A DNA stretch of 64,000 nucleotides from an uncultured Lachnospiraceae bacterium. Lineage in GTDB: Bacteria; Bacillota; Clostridia; Lachnospirales; Lachnospiraceae. Below, piece by piece: positions 26,761-35,776 of this stretch. Every line of letters starts with the position of its first letter. The stretch's first letter is position 1. The DNA is taken from assembly GCA_910583965.1 (NCBI GenBank), contig CAJUAE010000008.1, positions 1-64,000 of the forward strand, given 5' to 3'. Under the pieces are notes generated by a model that had not been told where the DNA came from, ran no database searches, and was given only the letters and a program-made list of their open reading frames with translations. A program made the translations under genes and the position numbers.

Positions 26761-27949
26761 TTATATTAATCATCACCAAATTCCAATGGCAAATGAGTTG
26801 TATCAAAGACTTGGCGTAGAATTTGCCTTTATACAGACCTCTCCAATGGAAGAAGACCGAGTAAAAATGGGTTGGGGGAATGAAGTTCGTGCGATTCCGT
26901 ATTTAATGCTTTATTATCAGGATGCGAAACAGTGTGCCAAACGGATTATGGACAGTGATGTGGTTGTATTCGGCGGTGTTGAAGATGAAAGTTATATTAA
27001 GCCTAGACTCAATGCGGGAAAGATTGTGATTCGTGCAAGTGAGCGTCTTTACCGAGAAGGGCAATGGAAATCTATCTCCCCGCGCGGCCGAAAGAAAAAG
27101 TACGAAGACCATACACAATATGCAAATGCGCCTGTATATTTGTTGTGTCACGGTGCTTATGTGGCGTCTGATTTTGGGCTTGTACATGCATATCCAGACA
27201 AGAAATTTGTCTGGGGTTATTTTCCAGCCGTAAATTATTACAATTTAGAGGAACTGTTTGAACAAAAACATCACTTTGAACAGAGTGGTAGACAAGAGAT
27301 TAGAATTTTGTGGGCAGGTCGTTTTCTAAAATTAAAGCATCCAGAATATGCGATAAAGGCAGCAAGGTTTCTCGAGAAACAAAAGATTTCTTTTCATTTG
27401 GATATGGTGGGAGATGGAGAACTTGCGGGAACGCTTTTAGAACTTGTACGCAGTTGGCATCTGGAACATCGCGTTACGTTTCATGGATTTCAGCCGCCGC
27501 AAGAGGTGCGGCGCTATATGGAGGCGTCAAATATTTTTTTGTTTACCAGCAATTATCTGGAAGGCTGGGGAGCAGTTTTAAATGAGTCGATGAACAGTGC
27601 TTGTGCAGTTGTAGCAGGAAGTGGCATTGGAGCAGTCCCTTTTCTAATGCAACATGGTTTTAATGGATTGGTATATAAAACAGGGCGTTATCGAGAATTT
27701 CAAAATCAAGTATTGACGTTGTGTCAGGACGAGGTATTGCGAAAAAGATTGGCGGTTAATGCATATCATACAATTGTAGAGAAATGGAGTCCCAAGGAGG
27801 CAGCGGACCGACTTTTTCGATTCTGTGACGGATTGATACAAGGGTGTGTGGTGCCAGAAAAAGAAGGGCCTTTAAGTCTAGCACCGTTAATTGCGCCAAG
27901 GAAAGGGTATCAATATACTAGAACTGCCAAGACAGACGAGGTGTCATAA
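26738..27949 (+). CDS. Glycosyltransferase family 4 (GT-B fold)
   Basis: 403 aa from ATG 26738 within the end of the previous gene; GGAGG lies 15 nt upstream, long but the family N-terminus (LTVVSNYINHHQIPMANELYQRL) starts here. Donor domain blocks: LWAGRFLKLKHPEYAIKAA, LDMVGDGELAGTLLEL, VTFHGFQPPQEVRRYMEAS and FTSNYLEGWGAVLNESMNSACAVV with the catalytic glutamates. Probably part of the same repeat-unit assembly as its neighbours. Confidence 0.85.
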   Translation: MRLTVVSNYINHHQIPMANELYQRLGVEFAFIQTSPMEEDRVKMGWGNEVRAIPYLMLYYQDAKQCAKRIMDSDVVVFGGVEDESYIKPRLNAGKIVIRASERLYREGQWKSISPRGRKKKYEDHTQYANAPVYLLCHGAYVASDFGLVHAYPDKKFVWGYFPAVNYYNLEELFEQKHHFEQSGRQEIRILWAGRFLKLKHPEYAIKAARFLEKQKISFHLDMVGDGELAGTLLELVRSWHLEHRVTFHGFQPPQEVRRYMEASNIFLFTSNYLEGWGAVLNESMNSACAVVAGSGIGAVPFLMQHGFNGLVYKTGRYREFQNQVLTLCQDEVLRKRLAVNAYHTIVEKWSPKEAADRLFRFCDGLIQGCVVPEKEGPLSLAPLIAPRKGYQYTRTAKTDEVS

Positions 27950-29068
27950 ATGAAAAAAACAAAAAGTAGAATATATGTTTGCCATACTTTCTATCATGTG
28001 TATGTGGCAATCTTAAAAGAAATGAAATTGGTAAGACAGACGCCAGTCAATCAGTACCAGAAAGCGGATATCGCGTTGAGCTCCATATCAACAGACTTTG
28101 AGCACTTAGGGGACAGGCTTGTAAAGACAAAAATTTTTCATGAAGTTATTGCATTGGATGAAAAACGGGAGGATTTTTTTCCAGAACTTGCAAAATATAG
28201 GAAAAACTATCGTAATTTGTTAAAACATATGATAAATCGCATTATTTTTACAAAGAAACTTGCAAAGTGTGAGATTCCATATATGCAGGTGATTGATTTT
28301 AAGGCATATGAAGATATCTATGTGTTTTGTGATAGCGACCCAATTGGATACTATCTAAATTACAAGCGTATTTATTATCACGCGGTGGAAGATGGGTTGG
28401 ACTGTCTTAAAAATTTAGATGATGCCTATGTTGCAAATCATGGACATTTTCGCCTTAAGACTTGGTTTTCTCGTCTCAATCTTATATTTATTATGAACGG
28501 ATGGGGAAAATATTGTATTGACATGGAAATTAATGACAGGAGTGTTGTGCCTACTGACTGTCCACGGTTTGTAGAGGAGCCAAGAAAACCTTTAGAGTTG
28601 GCGTTGACTTCAGAACAGAAAAAGTTGATGATTCAGGCGTTTATTGCAGATGCAGAGAACTTGATGAAGCAGCTAAAGCCGTCTCGGGAAGGTGAGGAGT
28701 TTGCCTGTTTTCTGACAGAACCGCATCCAGTTGATGTGGAGGCGCGAAAGAAAGTTTGTGTAGATGTGATTGCGCAATATTGTAAAGGATATCGGGTACT
28801 GATAAAACCGCATCCAAGAGATACGATTGACTATGAGATGCTCTGCCCAGACGCAGTAGTGCTTCGCGGACGGTTTCCAGTGGAAGTTCTTAATTTTTTT
28901 GAGGGACTTCGCATTAAGAGGGCAGTCTCTATTGTGACAACAGCGCTTAACAATATGGATTTTGTGGAGGAGAAAATAAATCTTGGCGCATCTTTTTGGG
29001 ATGCATATGAGGACCCTGAAAAACATGCATACAACAAAAAGGCGGGGCTTACAATGGCTGACAAATAA
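27950..29068 (+). CDS. GT52/sialyltransferase-like protein, candidate nonulosonate transferase
   Basis: 372 aa, starting directly after the previous stop. N-terminal IYVCHTFYHVYVAILKEM resembles the beginning of GT52 LOS sialyltransferases and related polysialyltransferase-like proteins; a C-terminal KGYRVLIKPHPRDTIDYE block carries the HP motif used for CMP-sugar binding in those families. The window also encodes a whole CMP-pseudaminate-type pathway, so this is my best candidate to transfer that sugar. The assignment rests on fold-level resemblance. A strong terminator follows. Confidence 0.6.
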   Translation: MKKTKSRIYVCHTFYHVYVAILKEMKLVRQTPVNQYQKADIALSSISTDFEHLGDRLVKTKIFHEVIALDEKREDFFPELAKYRKNYRNLLKHMINRIIFTKKLAKCEIPYMQVIDFKAYEDIYVFCDSDPIGYYLNYKRIYYHAVEDGLDCLKNLDDAYVANHGHFRLKTWFSRLNLIFIMNGWGKYCIDMEINDRSVVPTDCPRFVEEPRKPLELALTSEQKKLMIQAFIADAENLMKQLKPSREGEEFACFLTEPHPVDVEARKKVCVDVIAQYCKGYRVLIKPHPRDTIDYEMLCPDAVVLRGRFPVEVLNFFEGLRIKRAVSIVTTALNNMDFVEEKINLGASFWDAYEDPEKHAYNKKAGLTMADK

Positions 29069-29070
29069 AA

Positions 29071-29116
29071 ATGGTTCGGAGTACAGAGTGTGATTTGTGT
29101 TCCGAACTATTTTTGT
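29071..29116 (+). terminator. Rho-independent terminator after GT52-like gene
   Basis: A long stem (about 29071-29085 with 29096-29110, including G-T pairs; GGTTCGGA against TCCGAACT) is followed by TTTTTG. It ends the 24.5-29 kb transcript. Confidence 0.85.
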
Positions 29117-29178
29117 TTCTGTGCCCGGATAGAGAAAGGTAATCTGTAGCGAATTCCTCAAAATAACTTTTGAGTGGG

Positions 29179-29207
29179 TTGTGTTTATGGACAATATGAC
29201 ATATACT
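29179..29207 (+). promoter_or_regulatory. Predicted SigA-type promoter for the ABC flippase
   Basis: TTGTGT (29179-29184), 17-nt spacer, TATACT (29202-29207). It lies after the terminator and about 155 nt before the likely GTG start at 29364. Confidence 0.5.
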
Positions 29208-29363
29208 ATATTTTAGGAATTGTAGCGATATTACAGGTATGCAAATGGGTTATCGTTATATGTCCGTCAAATGGGATTTTCCGTTGCAATAGCATTCTTG
29301 CACGTTACAATTCTTTTGAGCGACACGAATAAAAATATAAGAATGAGAAAGGTTGAAGTATTT

Positions 29364-31103
29364 GTGTTAAAAATATTAAAGAAGATTCATATATTGATGG
29401 ATCAAAAACAAAAGAGTGCTATGGTGCGTCTTTTTGTAATGATGATGATTTCGGCAGGGCTTGAAACGGGGGCTGTGATGATGGTGATGGCTGTAGTACA
29501 GCTTATTTTAGACCCAGTGGCACTTGAGCAAGGAGAGACCTATCAGAAAATTAGCAGTGTGTTTCACTTGCAAAATACCATACAGTTTTCTGTGTTTGCG
29601 ATTGTATTTTTAATTTTGTTATATATAGCGAAAAACAGTTTTCAATTTTTCTTTCAGAGAAGTCTGTATCGTTTTATTTACAGCAATCAGTTTAAGACCG
29701 CCTCAAGTTTGATGAAAAATTTTGTGCGGCGCGAGTATGAATATTATTTAAATGCAGAGACATCTGTAATTCAACGAAGTATTACAGCGGATGTCAGCAA
29801 CATGTATGCGTTGATTATGGCTGTCTTGCAGATTGCTTCCGAGGTGATTGTCGCTGTATTTCTTGTGTTTGCACTTGCCATGCAAGATCCTGTGATGACA
29901 GTGGTCATTGCAGTATTGTTGGTGTTAACTCTGGTTGTAATCAAAAAGATTGTCAAGCCGATTATGAACCGCACTGGAAAAGAAAACCAGGATTATGGCG
30001 CATCCATGTTTGCATGGATTTCCCAGACAGTACAGGGCATTAAGGAAATTAAAGTCGCAGGACGTGAGCAATACTTTATCAAAGAATATTGTAAGGTTGG
30101 CGAGGGATATGTGAAGGCAATGGAGCGATTTAGCTTGTTTAACAATTCCCCGAAGCTTTTAATTGAAACCGTATGTATGGCAGGATTACTTGGCTATATA
30201 ATGGTGCTGATTGTGGCAGGGGCAAATGTGTCTAGTATGGTATCATTGTTTGCAGCATTTGGAATTGCTGCGATGCGTCTGCTTCCGGCTGCAAGTCGTA
30301 TCAACAATCAAATAACAAGTATGGCTTTTAATGAGCCGTTTTTCTTTAATGTGAGTGACAATCTTGTTGAGGAGACAGACGAGGAACATACTGATATTTC
30401 CTATGCGGTGGTTGCAAAAGAGAAGCTGCCAGTCACAAGCGCAGTGAAATTGTCTAACATCACCTATCACTATCCCAATTCGGACAAGCTTATTTTTGAC
30501 CACGCGACAGTTTCGTTTCCAATTGGTAAATCGATTGGAGTGGTAGGTGCAAGCGGAGCAGGAAAGACAACAATTATTGATATTTTACTTGGACTTTTAA
30601 AGTTGCAAGAGGGAAAAGTTTTGGCAGATGATGTGGATATTCAAGAACACTATCGCGAGTGGCTTGCCAATGTAGGCTATATTCCACAGATGATTTTTTT
30701 GTTAGATGCGGATATTAGAAAAAATGTTGCATTTGGGATCCCAGAGGAGGAGATTGACGAGGAGAAATTGTGGCATGCGCTTAGAGAGGCACAGCTTGAT
30801 ACTTTTGTAAAGGCATTGCCAGACGGAGTCAACACGGGTATTGGAGAGCGTGGCATTCGGCTTTCTGGTGGGCAGCGTCAGCGAATTGGTATTGCGCGGG
30901 CATTGTACAATGACCCAGAGGTATTGATTCTTGACGAGGCGACTTCAGCGCTTGACAATGACACAGAAGCAGCAATTATGGAGTCTATCAATCGATTACA
31001 CGGTAAAAAAACACTTGTTATTATAGCGCATCGACTACAGACAATCGAGAAATGTGATATGGTATTTCGCGTGGAAGAAGGCAGAATTGTAAAAGAGCGC
31101 TAA
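29364..31103 (+). CDS. ABC transporter, PglK/MsbA-like lipid-linked oligosaccharide flippase
   Basis: About 579 aa from GTG 29364; the family usually begins xLKKILYLLD and here LKILKKIHILMDQKQK follows. Upstream in-frame starts lack binding sites. Six-helix membrane domain (to about residue 300) then an ATPase domain with Walker A GASGAGKTT, signature IRLSGGQRQR, Walker B VLILDEATSALD and switch histidine IIAHRLQT. PglK-type proteins flip lipid-linked glycans; the bacillosamine-type genes at 54-60 kb are the natural partner. No Wzx-type flippase was found in the window. Confidence 0.85.
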   Translation: MLKILKKIHILMDQKQKSAMVRLFVMMMISAGLETGAVMMVMAVVQLILDPVALEQGETYQKISSVFHLQNTIQFSVFAIVFLILLYIAKNSFQFFFQRSLYRFIYSNQFKTASSLMKNFVRREYEYYLNAETSVIQRSITADVSNMYALIMAVLQIASEVIVAVFLVFALAMQDPVMTVVIAVLLVLTLVVIKKIVKPIMNRTGKENQDYGASMFAWISQTVQGIKEIKVAGREQYFIKEYCKVGEGYVKAMERFSLFNNSPKLLIETVCMAGLLGYIMVLIVAGANVSSMVSLFAAFGIAAMRLLPAASRINNQITSMAFNEPFFFNVSDNLVEETDEEHTDISYAVVAKEKLPVTSAVKLSNITYHYPNSDKLIFDHATVSFPIGKSIGVVGASGAGKTTIIDILLGLLKLQEGKVLADDVDIQEHYREWLANVGYIPQMIFLLDADIRKNVAFGIPEEEIDEEKLWHALREAQLDTFVKALPDGVNTGIGERGIRLSGGQRQRIGIARALYNDPEVLILDEATSALDNDTEAAIMESINRLHGKKTLVIIAHRLQTIEKCDMVFRVEEGRIVKER

Positions 31104-31155
31104 TGTAGGTGAACTGATTGGCGGTGTCAAATCTTGAAAGGAAGTGGGGATTAGA

Positions 31156-32184
31156 ATGAAGCTTAGTATTGTAGTACCTGTTTATAATATGGCAGCGGAT
31201 AACAAACTGAAATATTGTTTAGATTCGCTGATTGCGCAGTCAATTGCAGATTATGAGATTATTGCGGTTGACGATGCCTCTACAGATGAGTCGATGGAAA
31301 TTCTAAGAGAGTATGAATCAAATTACCCATGGAAATTCAAGATTGTTCAGTCCTATGAGAATCAAAAACAGGGCGGTGCACGCAATAGAGGAATTGAAGT
31401 AGCGCGTGGCAAATGGATTGGATTTGTTGACTCTGATGATTGGGTTGCTCCAGATATGTATAAAAAGCTGATTAAAAAAGCAGAGAAAACTGGAGCGGAT
31501 GTTGTGGGCTGTGACTATTGTATGGTGGATTCTCACACTATGGAAGTCGGGAAACTAATGCCAAATAACACAATGGACCAGACAGGAATTTTGGACCGTG
31601 AACGGTACAAAAAACTTGTTATAAATCCCGGTAGTATGGTGATTAAGATTTATTTGAAATCTGTGATTGACACTTATCAGTTGCGTTTTCCAGAAAATAC
31701 ATTCTATGAAGACAACTGTGCTTCGCCAATTTGGATGTTACATTTTACGCACTTTGAAAAAATTGAAGAACCACTTTACTACTATTATCAACACGATTTG
31801 TCTACTGTGCATGAAATTAGCCAAGAGAAGTGTGAGATGCGGCTTTTGATGGGAGAGAAGCTGATTGAGGAAGCGCGCAGATATAATATCTATAAGCCAT
31901 ACAGACAAGAATTTGAGTTTGCTTTTTCAAAGTTGTATTATATGAATACACTTTTTACTTATATGCTAGGCGTGAAGAAGCCAAAAGTTCGCTTTTTAAA
32001 ACAGATTGCGGAAGGGATACGACAAGAATTTCCTGATTTTCAGGAAAATATTTATTATCAGAATGCATTTGATGCGGAGCAGAAAAAACTTGCGGCAATG
32101 CATATGGAGTCCCCATTAAAATTTAAGTTATATTTTCAACTGCTTTGGTTTTACCGGCGCAAAATACGTCATATTCAAGGATAG
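31156..32184 (+). CDS. Glycosyltransferase family 2
   Basis: 342 aa from ATG 31156 behind GTGGGGA; a GTG at 31144 overlaps that site. KLSIVVPVYNMAADNKLKYCLDSL, AVDDASTDESMEIL, GGARNRGIEVARGKWIGFVDSDDWV (DxD motif) and the acceptor-side ENTFYEDNCASPIWMLH. The C-terminus (residues 230-342) is helical with amphipathic stretches. This type often extends capsule or teichoic chains. Substrate unknown. Confidence 0.85.
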   Translation: MKLSIVVPVYNMAADNKLKYCLDSLIAQSIADYEIIAVDDASTDESMEILREYESNYPWKFKIVQSYENQKQGGARNRGIEVARGKWIGFVDSDDWVAPDMYKKLIKKAEKTGADVVGCDYCMVDSHTMEVGKLMPNNTMDQTGILDRERYKKLVINPGSMVIKIYLKSVIDTYQLRFPENTFYEDNCASPIWMLHFTHFEKIEEPLYYYYQHDLSTVHEISQEKCEMRLLMGEKLIEEARRYNIYKPYRQEFEFAFSKLYYMNTLFTYMLGVKKPKVRFLKQIAEGIRQEFPDFQENIYYQNAFDAEQKKLAAMHMESPLKFKLYFQLLWFYRRKIRHIQG

Positions 32185-32189
32185 TTCTA

Positions 32190-32232
32190 TTACTTTTCAC
32201 AGGTCTGAAATGTGCTGTGCATTTTGTGAGAA
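32190..32232 (+). repeat. Possible relic of the MITE-like element
   Basis: TTACTTTTCACA matches the left terminal repeat of the element at 46151, followed by AAATGTGCTGTGCATTTTGTG, comparable with its internal hairpin and GCATTTTGTG block. The right half is not recognisable. Confidence 0.35.
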
Positions 32233-32330
32233 CAGGATTTAGGGGTAAGGAGCGATTTTGTGTAGCAAAATTTTCTATATTATCCTGAATGGATGAAGAC
32301 CTTCTAAATTATGAATAGTAGTATTGTTCT

Positions 32331-32369
32331 TGATTGGAGTGTCGCTAAAGCGGCGCGTGGGAGTTAGAG
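32331..32369 (+). repeat. REP-like hairpin element, dispersed copy
   Basis: TGATTGGAGTG, hairpin TCGCTAAAGCGGC and tail TGGGAGTTAGAG align with the tandem copies at 24392-24507. The GGGAG of the tail is 10 nt from the MBOAT start codon and is the only visible ribosome binding site. Confidence 0.7.
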
Positions 32370-32373
32370 GAAT

Positions 32374-33873
32374 ATGCAATTTACTTCATTTGAATTTTTA
32401 ATTTTTTTTCCAGTGGTAGTTTTGCTGTATTATGGGATACCTAAAAGATTACAACAGTTGTGGCTGTTGCTTGCGAGCTATTATTTCTATATGAGCTGGA
32501 ATGCAAAATATGGAATTTTAATACTTGCCTCCACAGTAATTACATATTTGTGTGCCCTTGTTATGGGGCGGATTCAAGCAAAAGGGGTACAAAGCAAAAC
32601 AAAGTGTAGTGTTATTTTGATAGTGGCGATTGTAAGTAATATGGCGCTACTTGTATTTTTTAAATATTTTTATTTTCTGCATGACACCATTGCGACAGTA
32701 TGTTCTGTATTTGGTGTAAAGATGGGAACGCCTAGTTTGGAGATTGTTCTCCCTGTCGGAATTTCATTCTATACATTTCAGGCATTGGGATACACAATTG
32801 ATGTGTATCGCGGGACAGTAAAAGCAGAGAGAAACTTTATAAGGTATGCACTGTTTGTATCATTTTTTCCACAGTTGGTTGCAGGACCAATCGAGCGCAG
32901 CAAAAATTTATTATGGCAGATTGAGAAAATGAAATATCAGAGAATGTGGAGTTTTGATAAAATAACGCGAGGATTGCTCTTAATGCTCTGGGGATTTTTT
33001 ATGAAAATGGTCATTGCAGACCGCGCAGCAGTGTTGGTCAACCAAGTATTTGACATGTATTATTTATTTGGTGGCGTGGCGCTTCTAATAGCCAGTGTAT
33101 TATTTGCAGTACAGATTTATTGTGATTTTGCAAGTTATTCTACAATCGCGATGGGCGCTGCTAAGATTCTTGGAATTGAGCTTATGGTAAACTTTGAAGC
33201 ACCTTTTTTCTCCACAAGTATTCGGGAATTGTGGCGGCGCTGGCATGTTTCGTTAAGCTCGTGGTTTCGCGATTACCTTTATATTCCAATGGGAGGAAGT
33301 CACTGTTCAAAAATACGTAAATATTTTAATACCATGATAACTTTTTTGGCGAGTGGATTTTGGCATGGCGCAAGTTGGCATTTTGTCGTGTGGGGCGCAA
33401 TACAAGGAATTTATATTATTGTTGAGGATTTGTTGGAACCACTATGGAAATGGTTCGACTGTGTTTTTCATATACGCTGGAAAACGCTTGTCTGTCAGTT
33501 TTGCCGTGGCATCTGCACTTTTTTGCTGTTTGCGTTTTCTTTTGTGTTTTTCCGTGCAGATTCAGTAAAAGATGCAATATATTACCTACAAAGAATATTT
33601 CAGAATTTTGATGTCTGGTCGCTGTTTGATGAATCCATATTTTATCTAGGATTGGACAGAAAAGAAATGAGCGTACTGTTGTTTGGTATTTTGATTTTGT
33701 TAATTGTAGATGCTTGTTATGCGAAAAAGAGAATGCTGTTTGATATGCTTGTAAAAGAGCAATGTCTTATAGTGCAGTATGTGATAGTGGCGATTTTGCT
33801 CGTGATGGTCCTTGTATTTGGTGTGTACGGAGAAGGATATGATGCGTCACAGTTTATATATTTCCAATTTTAA
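32374..33873 (+). CDS. MBOAT family membrane O-acyltransferase (AlgI/PatA-like)
   Basis: 499 aa with about ten membrane helices. Family motifs: LLLASYYFYMSWN near the N-terminus, LPVGISFYTFQALGYTIDVYRG, WRRWHVSLSSWFRDYLYIPMGGS and FLASGFWHGASWHFVVWG carrying the catalytic histidine. It would pass an acyl (probably acetyl) group across the membrane. The SGNH-type protein encoded downstream is the usual partner that places the group on the polysaccharide. Confidence 0.92.
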   Translation: MQFTSFEFLIFFPVVVLLYYGIPKRLQQLWLLLASYYFYMSWNAKYGILILASTVITYLCALVMGRIQAKGVQSKTKCSVILIVAIVSNMALLVFFKYFYFLHDTIATVCSVFGVKMGTPSLEIVLPVGISFYTFQALGYTIDVYRGTVKAERNFIRYALFVSFFPQLVAGPIERSKNLLWQIEKMKYQRMWSFDKITRGLLLMLWGFFMKMVIADRAAVLVNQVFDMYYLFGGVALLIASVLFAVQIYCDFASYSTIAMGAAKILGIELMVNFEAPFFSTSIRELWRRWHVSLSSWFRDYLYIPMGGSHCSKIRKYFNTMITFLASGFWHGASWHFVVWGAIQGIYIIVEDLLEPLWKWFDCVFHIRWKTLVCQFCRGICTFLLFAFSFVFFRADSVKDAIYYLQRIFQNFDVWSLFDESIFYLGLDRKEMSVLLFGILILLIVDACYAKKRMLFDMLVKEQCLIVQYVIVAILLVMVLVFGVYGEGYDASQFIYFQF

Positions 33874-33923
33874 TTATATCAGATGTGGTATGACTCCCGC
33901 CTCTATAGGCGGCGAGCTGTTTA

Positions 33924-34016
33924 TGCACACGCCGATGCAGAGGAAATATGCCACTAAAGTGGCGCATAGGCGGCGCAACGAGTAGAGAGAAGATGAATCT
34001 TCTCTACTCGATTTTG
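33924..34016 (+). repeat. Interspersed two-hairpin element, copy D
   Basis: TGCACACGCCGATGC, AGAGGAAATATGCCAC/TAAA/GTGGCGCAT, AGGCGGCGCAACGAGTA and a near-perfect second hairpin CGAGTAGAGAGAAGAT...ATCTTCTCTACTCG. CGCCGATGC pairs with GCATAGGCG. Same block order as copies A and C, but different stem sequences. Confidence 0.7.
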
Positions 34017-34027
34017 TATCAGTGGCG

Positions 34028-34066
34028 GGATTCAATCCCCCATCTGTTATGCCTCCGGCGGATTGC
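34028..34066 (-). repeat. Possible inverted REP-like element
   Basis: Read on the minus strand: ATCCGCCGGAGGC...AGATGGGGGATTGAATC. The AGATGGGxG tail and adjoining GC-rich hairpin resemble the REP-like family, especially the variant at 41259-41291 (ATGGGGGATTAAT). Confidence 0.4.
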
Positions 34067-34175
34067 AGAAGCGCGCAGAAGAAATCGCTTCGCAGCGAGA
34101 ACGCCGATGGCGTTCTTGAATAAAATCAGGTACAAAGAAATTTTGAAAGTTTGTTATCGATTACAGGAGGCGGTA

Positions 34176-35540
34176 ATGACAAGAAAAGCAATAATCACCC
34201 GTTTGATCGCTGTTGTTAGTTTTTTTATGTTGATTTGTTTTGTGCTGACAGTTGCCAGTAAAATTGTGTGTGCCAAATTTATTGGAGATTCTACAAGCAT
34301 TGTAAACGGTTTCTATGCAGAAAAAAAGAATGATATCGATGTGATTGTAATAGGCAGCAGCAATAGTTTCTGCACAGTAGACCCAATTGTATTATATGAG
34401 GAGTATGGGATAGCCGCGTATGATTTTGGCAGTTCGTCACAGCCTATGAATCTTTCGGTGCTCTATTTAAAAGAAGCGTTTCGGCGCCAAAAACCTAAAG
34501 TGGTGGCGCTTGAAGTAAATATGATGGTGGGCGGTGGTCTTTATAATATTAGCGAGGCGGGACTTCGTTGGGGATTGACAGACATACCACTCTCTATAGA
34601 CAAGCTTCAATGTATTTACCAGTCGGTTGGCGCAGTCAATGCAGAATATTTTTCCTATGTTTTTCCTATGTTTCGCTATCACAGTCGATGGAAAGAGTTA
34701 ACCAAGCTGGATTATACATATTTTGGTCAGGATAAGACAAACTATACTAAAGGTTATCTGGAAACACAGTCTGTATCGGAAACCGCAGTTACTTTGAATG
34801 AATATGATTATGATGGTGATGCGTGGATAGAGGAGGAAAATATCCATTATCTGGATGAGATTGTTCGTTTGTGTAAAAAGAACAATGCAGAACTTCTATT
34901 GTTCAAGTCACCAAAGGAAAACTGGCATCGGTATGAGACAGAGGCGTTGCGAACGCTTGCAGATGCACGAGACGTGCGATTTGTAGATTACAATGAACTT
35001 TTTTATAATGATGCACTAGAGCTTGACTTGGCAGCAGATTTTCGGGATGACGAGCATCTTAATGATTTTGGAGCTAGGAAAGTTACAAGCCATCTGGGAC
35101 AATATCTTAAAGAAAATTATGAGTTGCCAGACAGGAGAGCAGACGAAAAATCTAATGCTTGGGATATGGCGTGTACGTATCGAGAGCGAAAAGGATGGAA
35201 AGAGTATATGGCAGCCACATCAGCAAAAGAGTGTCTTGAGATGTTGCAAGAGGACAAAAATTTTATTCTTATAGTGACAGATACAAAAGCAAAAAAAGGT
35301 AAAGAGACACGCCAGTGGGTGTATGAGGACTGCAAAGTAGCGCTTGACATTACATGGAAAGAGGCAGGAGTCCGCCACAGAAAGATTGGGGACAGTGCTT
35401 TAGTTCTTGCAAGAGTCAAAAATGTTTACCAAGTGCTTATTGACGAGGTAGACCATTATCAGATGGGAGGCAGATGGAATATTATTGTGTACGATAAAAT
35501 TCTGAATCAGGTCACAGCAAGTCTTGTCTTTTCGGAATAA
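34176..35540 (+). CDS. SGNH/GDSL-like acyltransfer partner of the MBOAT protein
   Basis: 454 aa from ATG 34176, 5 nt after GGAGG. One N-terminal membrane segment (about residues 8-30), then a secreted SGNH-type domain: IDVIVIGSSNSFCTVDP (block I serine), ALEVNMMVGGG, and a late DDEHLNDFG containing the Asp-x-x-His pair. The last 130 residues form an additional domain of unknown role. Paired with the MBOAT gene, it probably acetylates the surface glycan. Confidence 0.75.
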   Translation: MTRKAIITRLIAVVSFFMLICFVLTVASKIVCAKFIGDSTSIVNGFYAEKKNDIDVIVIGSSNSFCTVDPIVLYEEYGIAAYDFGSSSQPMNLSVLYLKEAFRRQKPKVVALEVNMMVGGGLYNISEAGLRWGLTDIPLSIDKLQCIYQSVGAVNAEYFSYVFPMFRYHSRWKELTKLDYTYFGQDKTNYTKGYLETQSVSETAVTLNEYDYDGDAWIEEENIHYLDEIVRLCKKNNAELLLFKSPKENWHRYETEALRTLADARDVRFVDYNELFYNDALELDLAADFRDDEHLNDFGARKVTSHLGQYLKENYELPDRRADEKSNAWDMACTYRERKGWKEYMAATSAKECLEMLQEDKNFILIVTDTKAKKGKETRQWVYEDCKVALDITWKEAGVRHRKIGDSALVLARVKNVYQVLIDEVDHYQMGGRWNIIVYDKILNQVTASLVFSE

Positions 35541-35564
35541 CAAATAAGAGCATATTGCTAAATT

Positions 35565-35593
35565 TTGACGGGATAGGAAAATTATGGTAGAAT
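35565..35593 (+). promoter_or_regulatory. Predicted SigA-type promoter for the pse operon
   Basis: TTGACG (35565-35570), exact 17-nt spacer, TAGAAT (35588-35593). Both boxes are 5/6 matches. It starts a roughly 180-nt leader with a TGTAAT...GTTACA hairpin (about 35715-35745) before pseB. Confidence 0.6.
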
Positions 35594-35776
35594 AAAGAGG
35601 ATTTGTTGCAGTTTAGCACAGGACTTTGCATTTGCTGTAAAGTCGGTCAAATTGTGTAGTGGTTAAAAACATCAAGCCATGGTGACATGATGAAGCGATT
35701 CTGTCTTGATGCTTGTAATGAGAAGCCAAAGGCTGAATTGTTACAAAGATTTTGTAAAAAACGGAGGAAATATACT

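Larger units (their letters stand above)
33874..34175. other. Repeat-rich gap between MBOAT and SGNH genes
   Basis: 302 bp. It holds a CCGCC...GGCGG hairpin (33899-33914), two-hairpin element copy D, a minus-strand block at 34028-34066 like the REP tail, and a perfect 8-bp hairpin AGAACGCC/GGCGTTCT (34097-34104 with 34108-34115) lacking a T tract. An open frame running through it (from 33948) is composed of repeat sequence and is not believed. GGAGG before 34176 sets the next start. Confidence 0.5.

Noticed and set aside
33948..34175. 76-codon N-terminal extension of the SGNH protein
   Set aside because: Composed of repeat-derived sequence; the ATG at 34176 has GGAGG and starts a proper membrane anchor.
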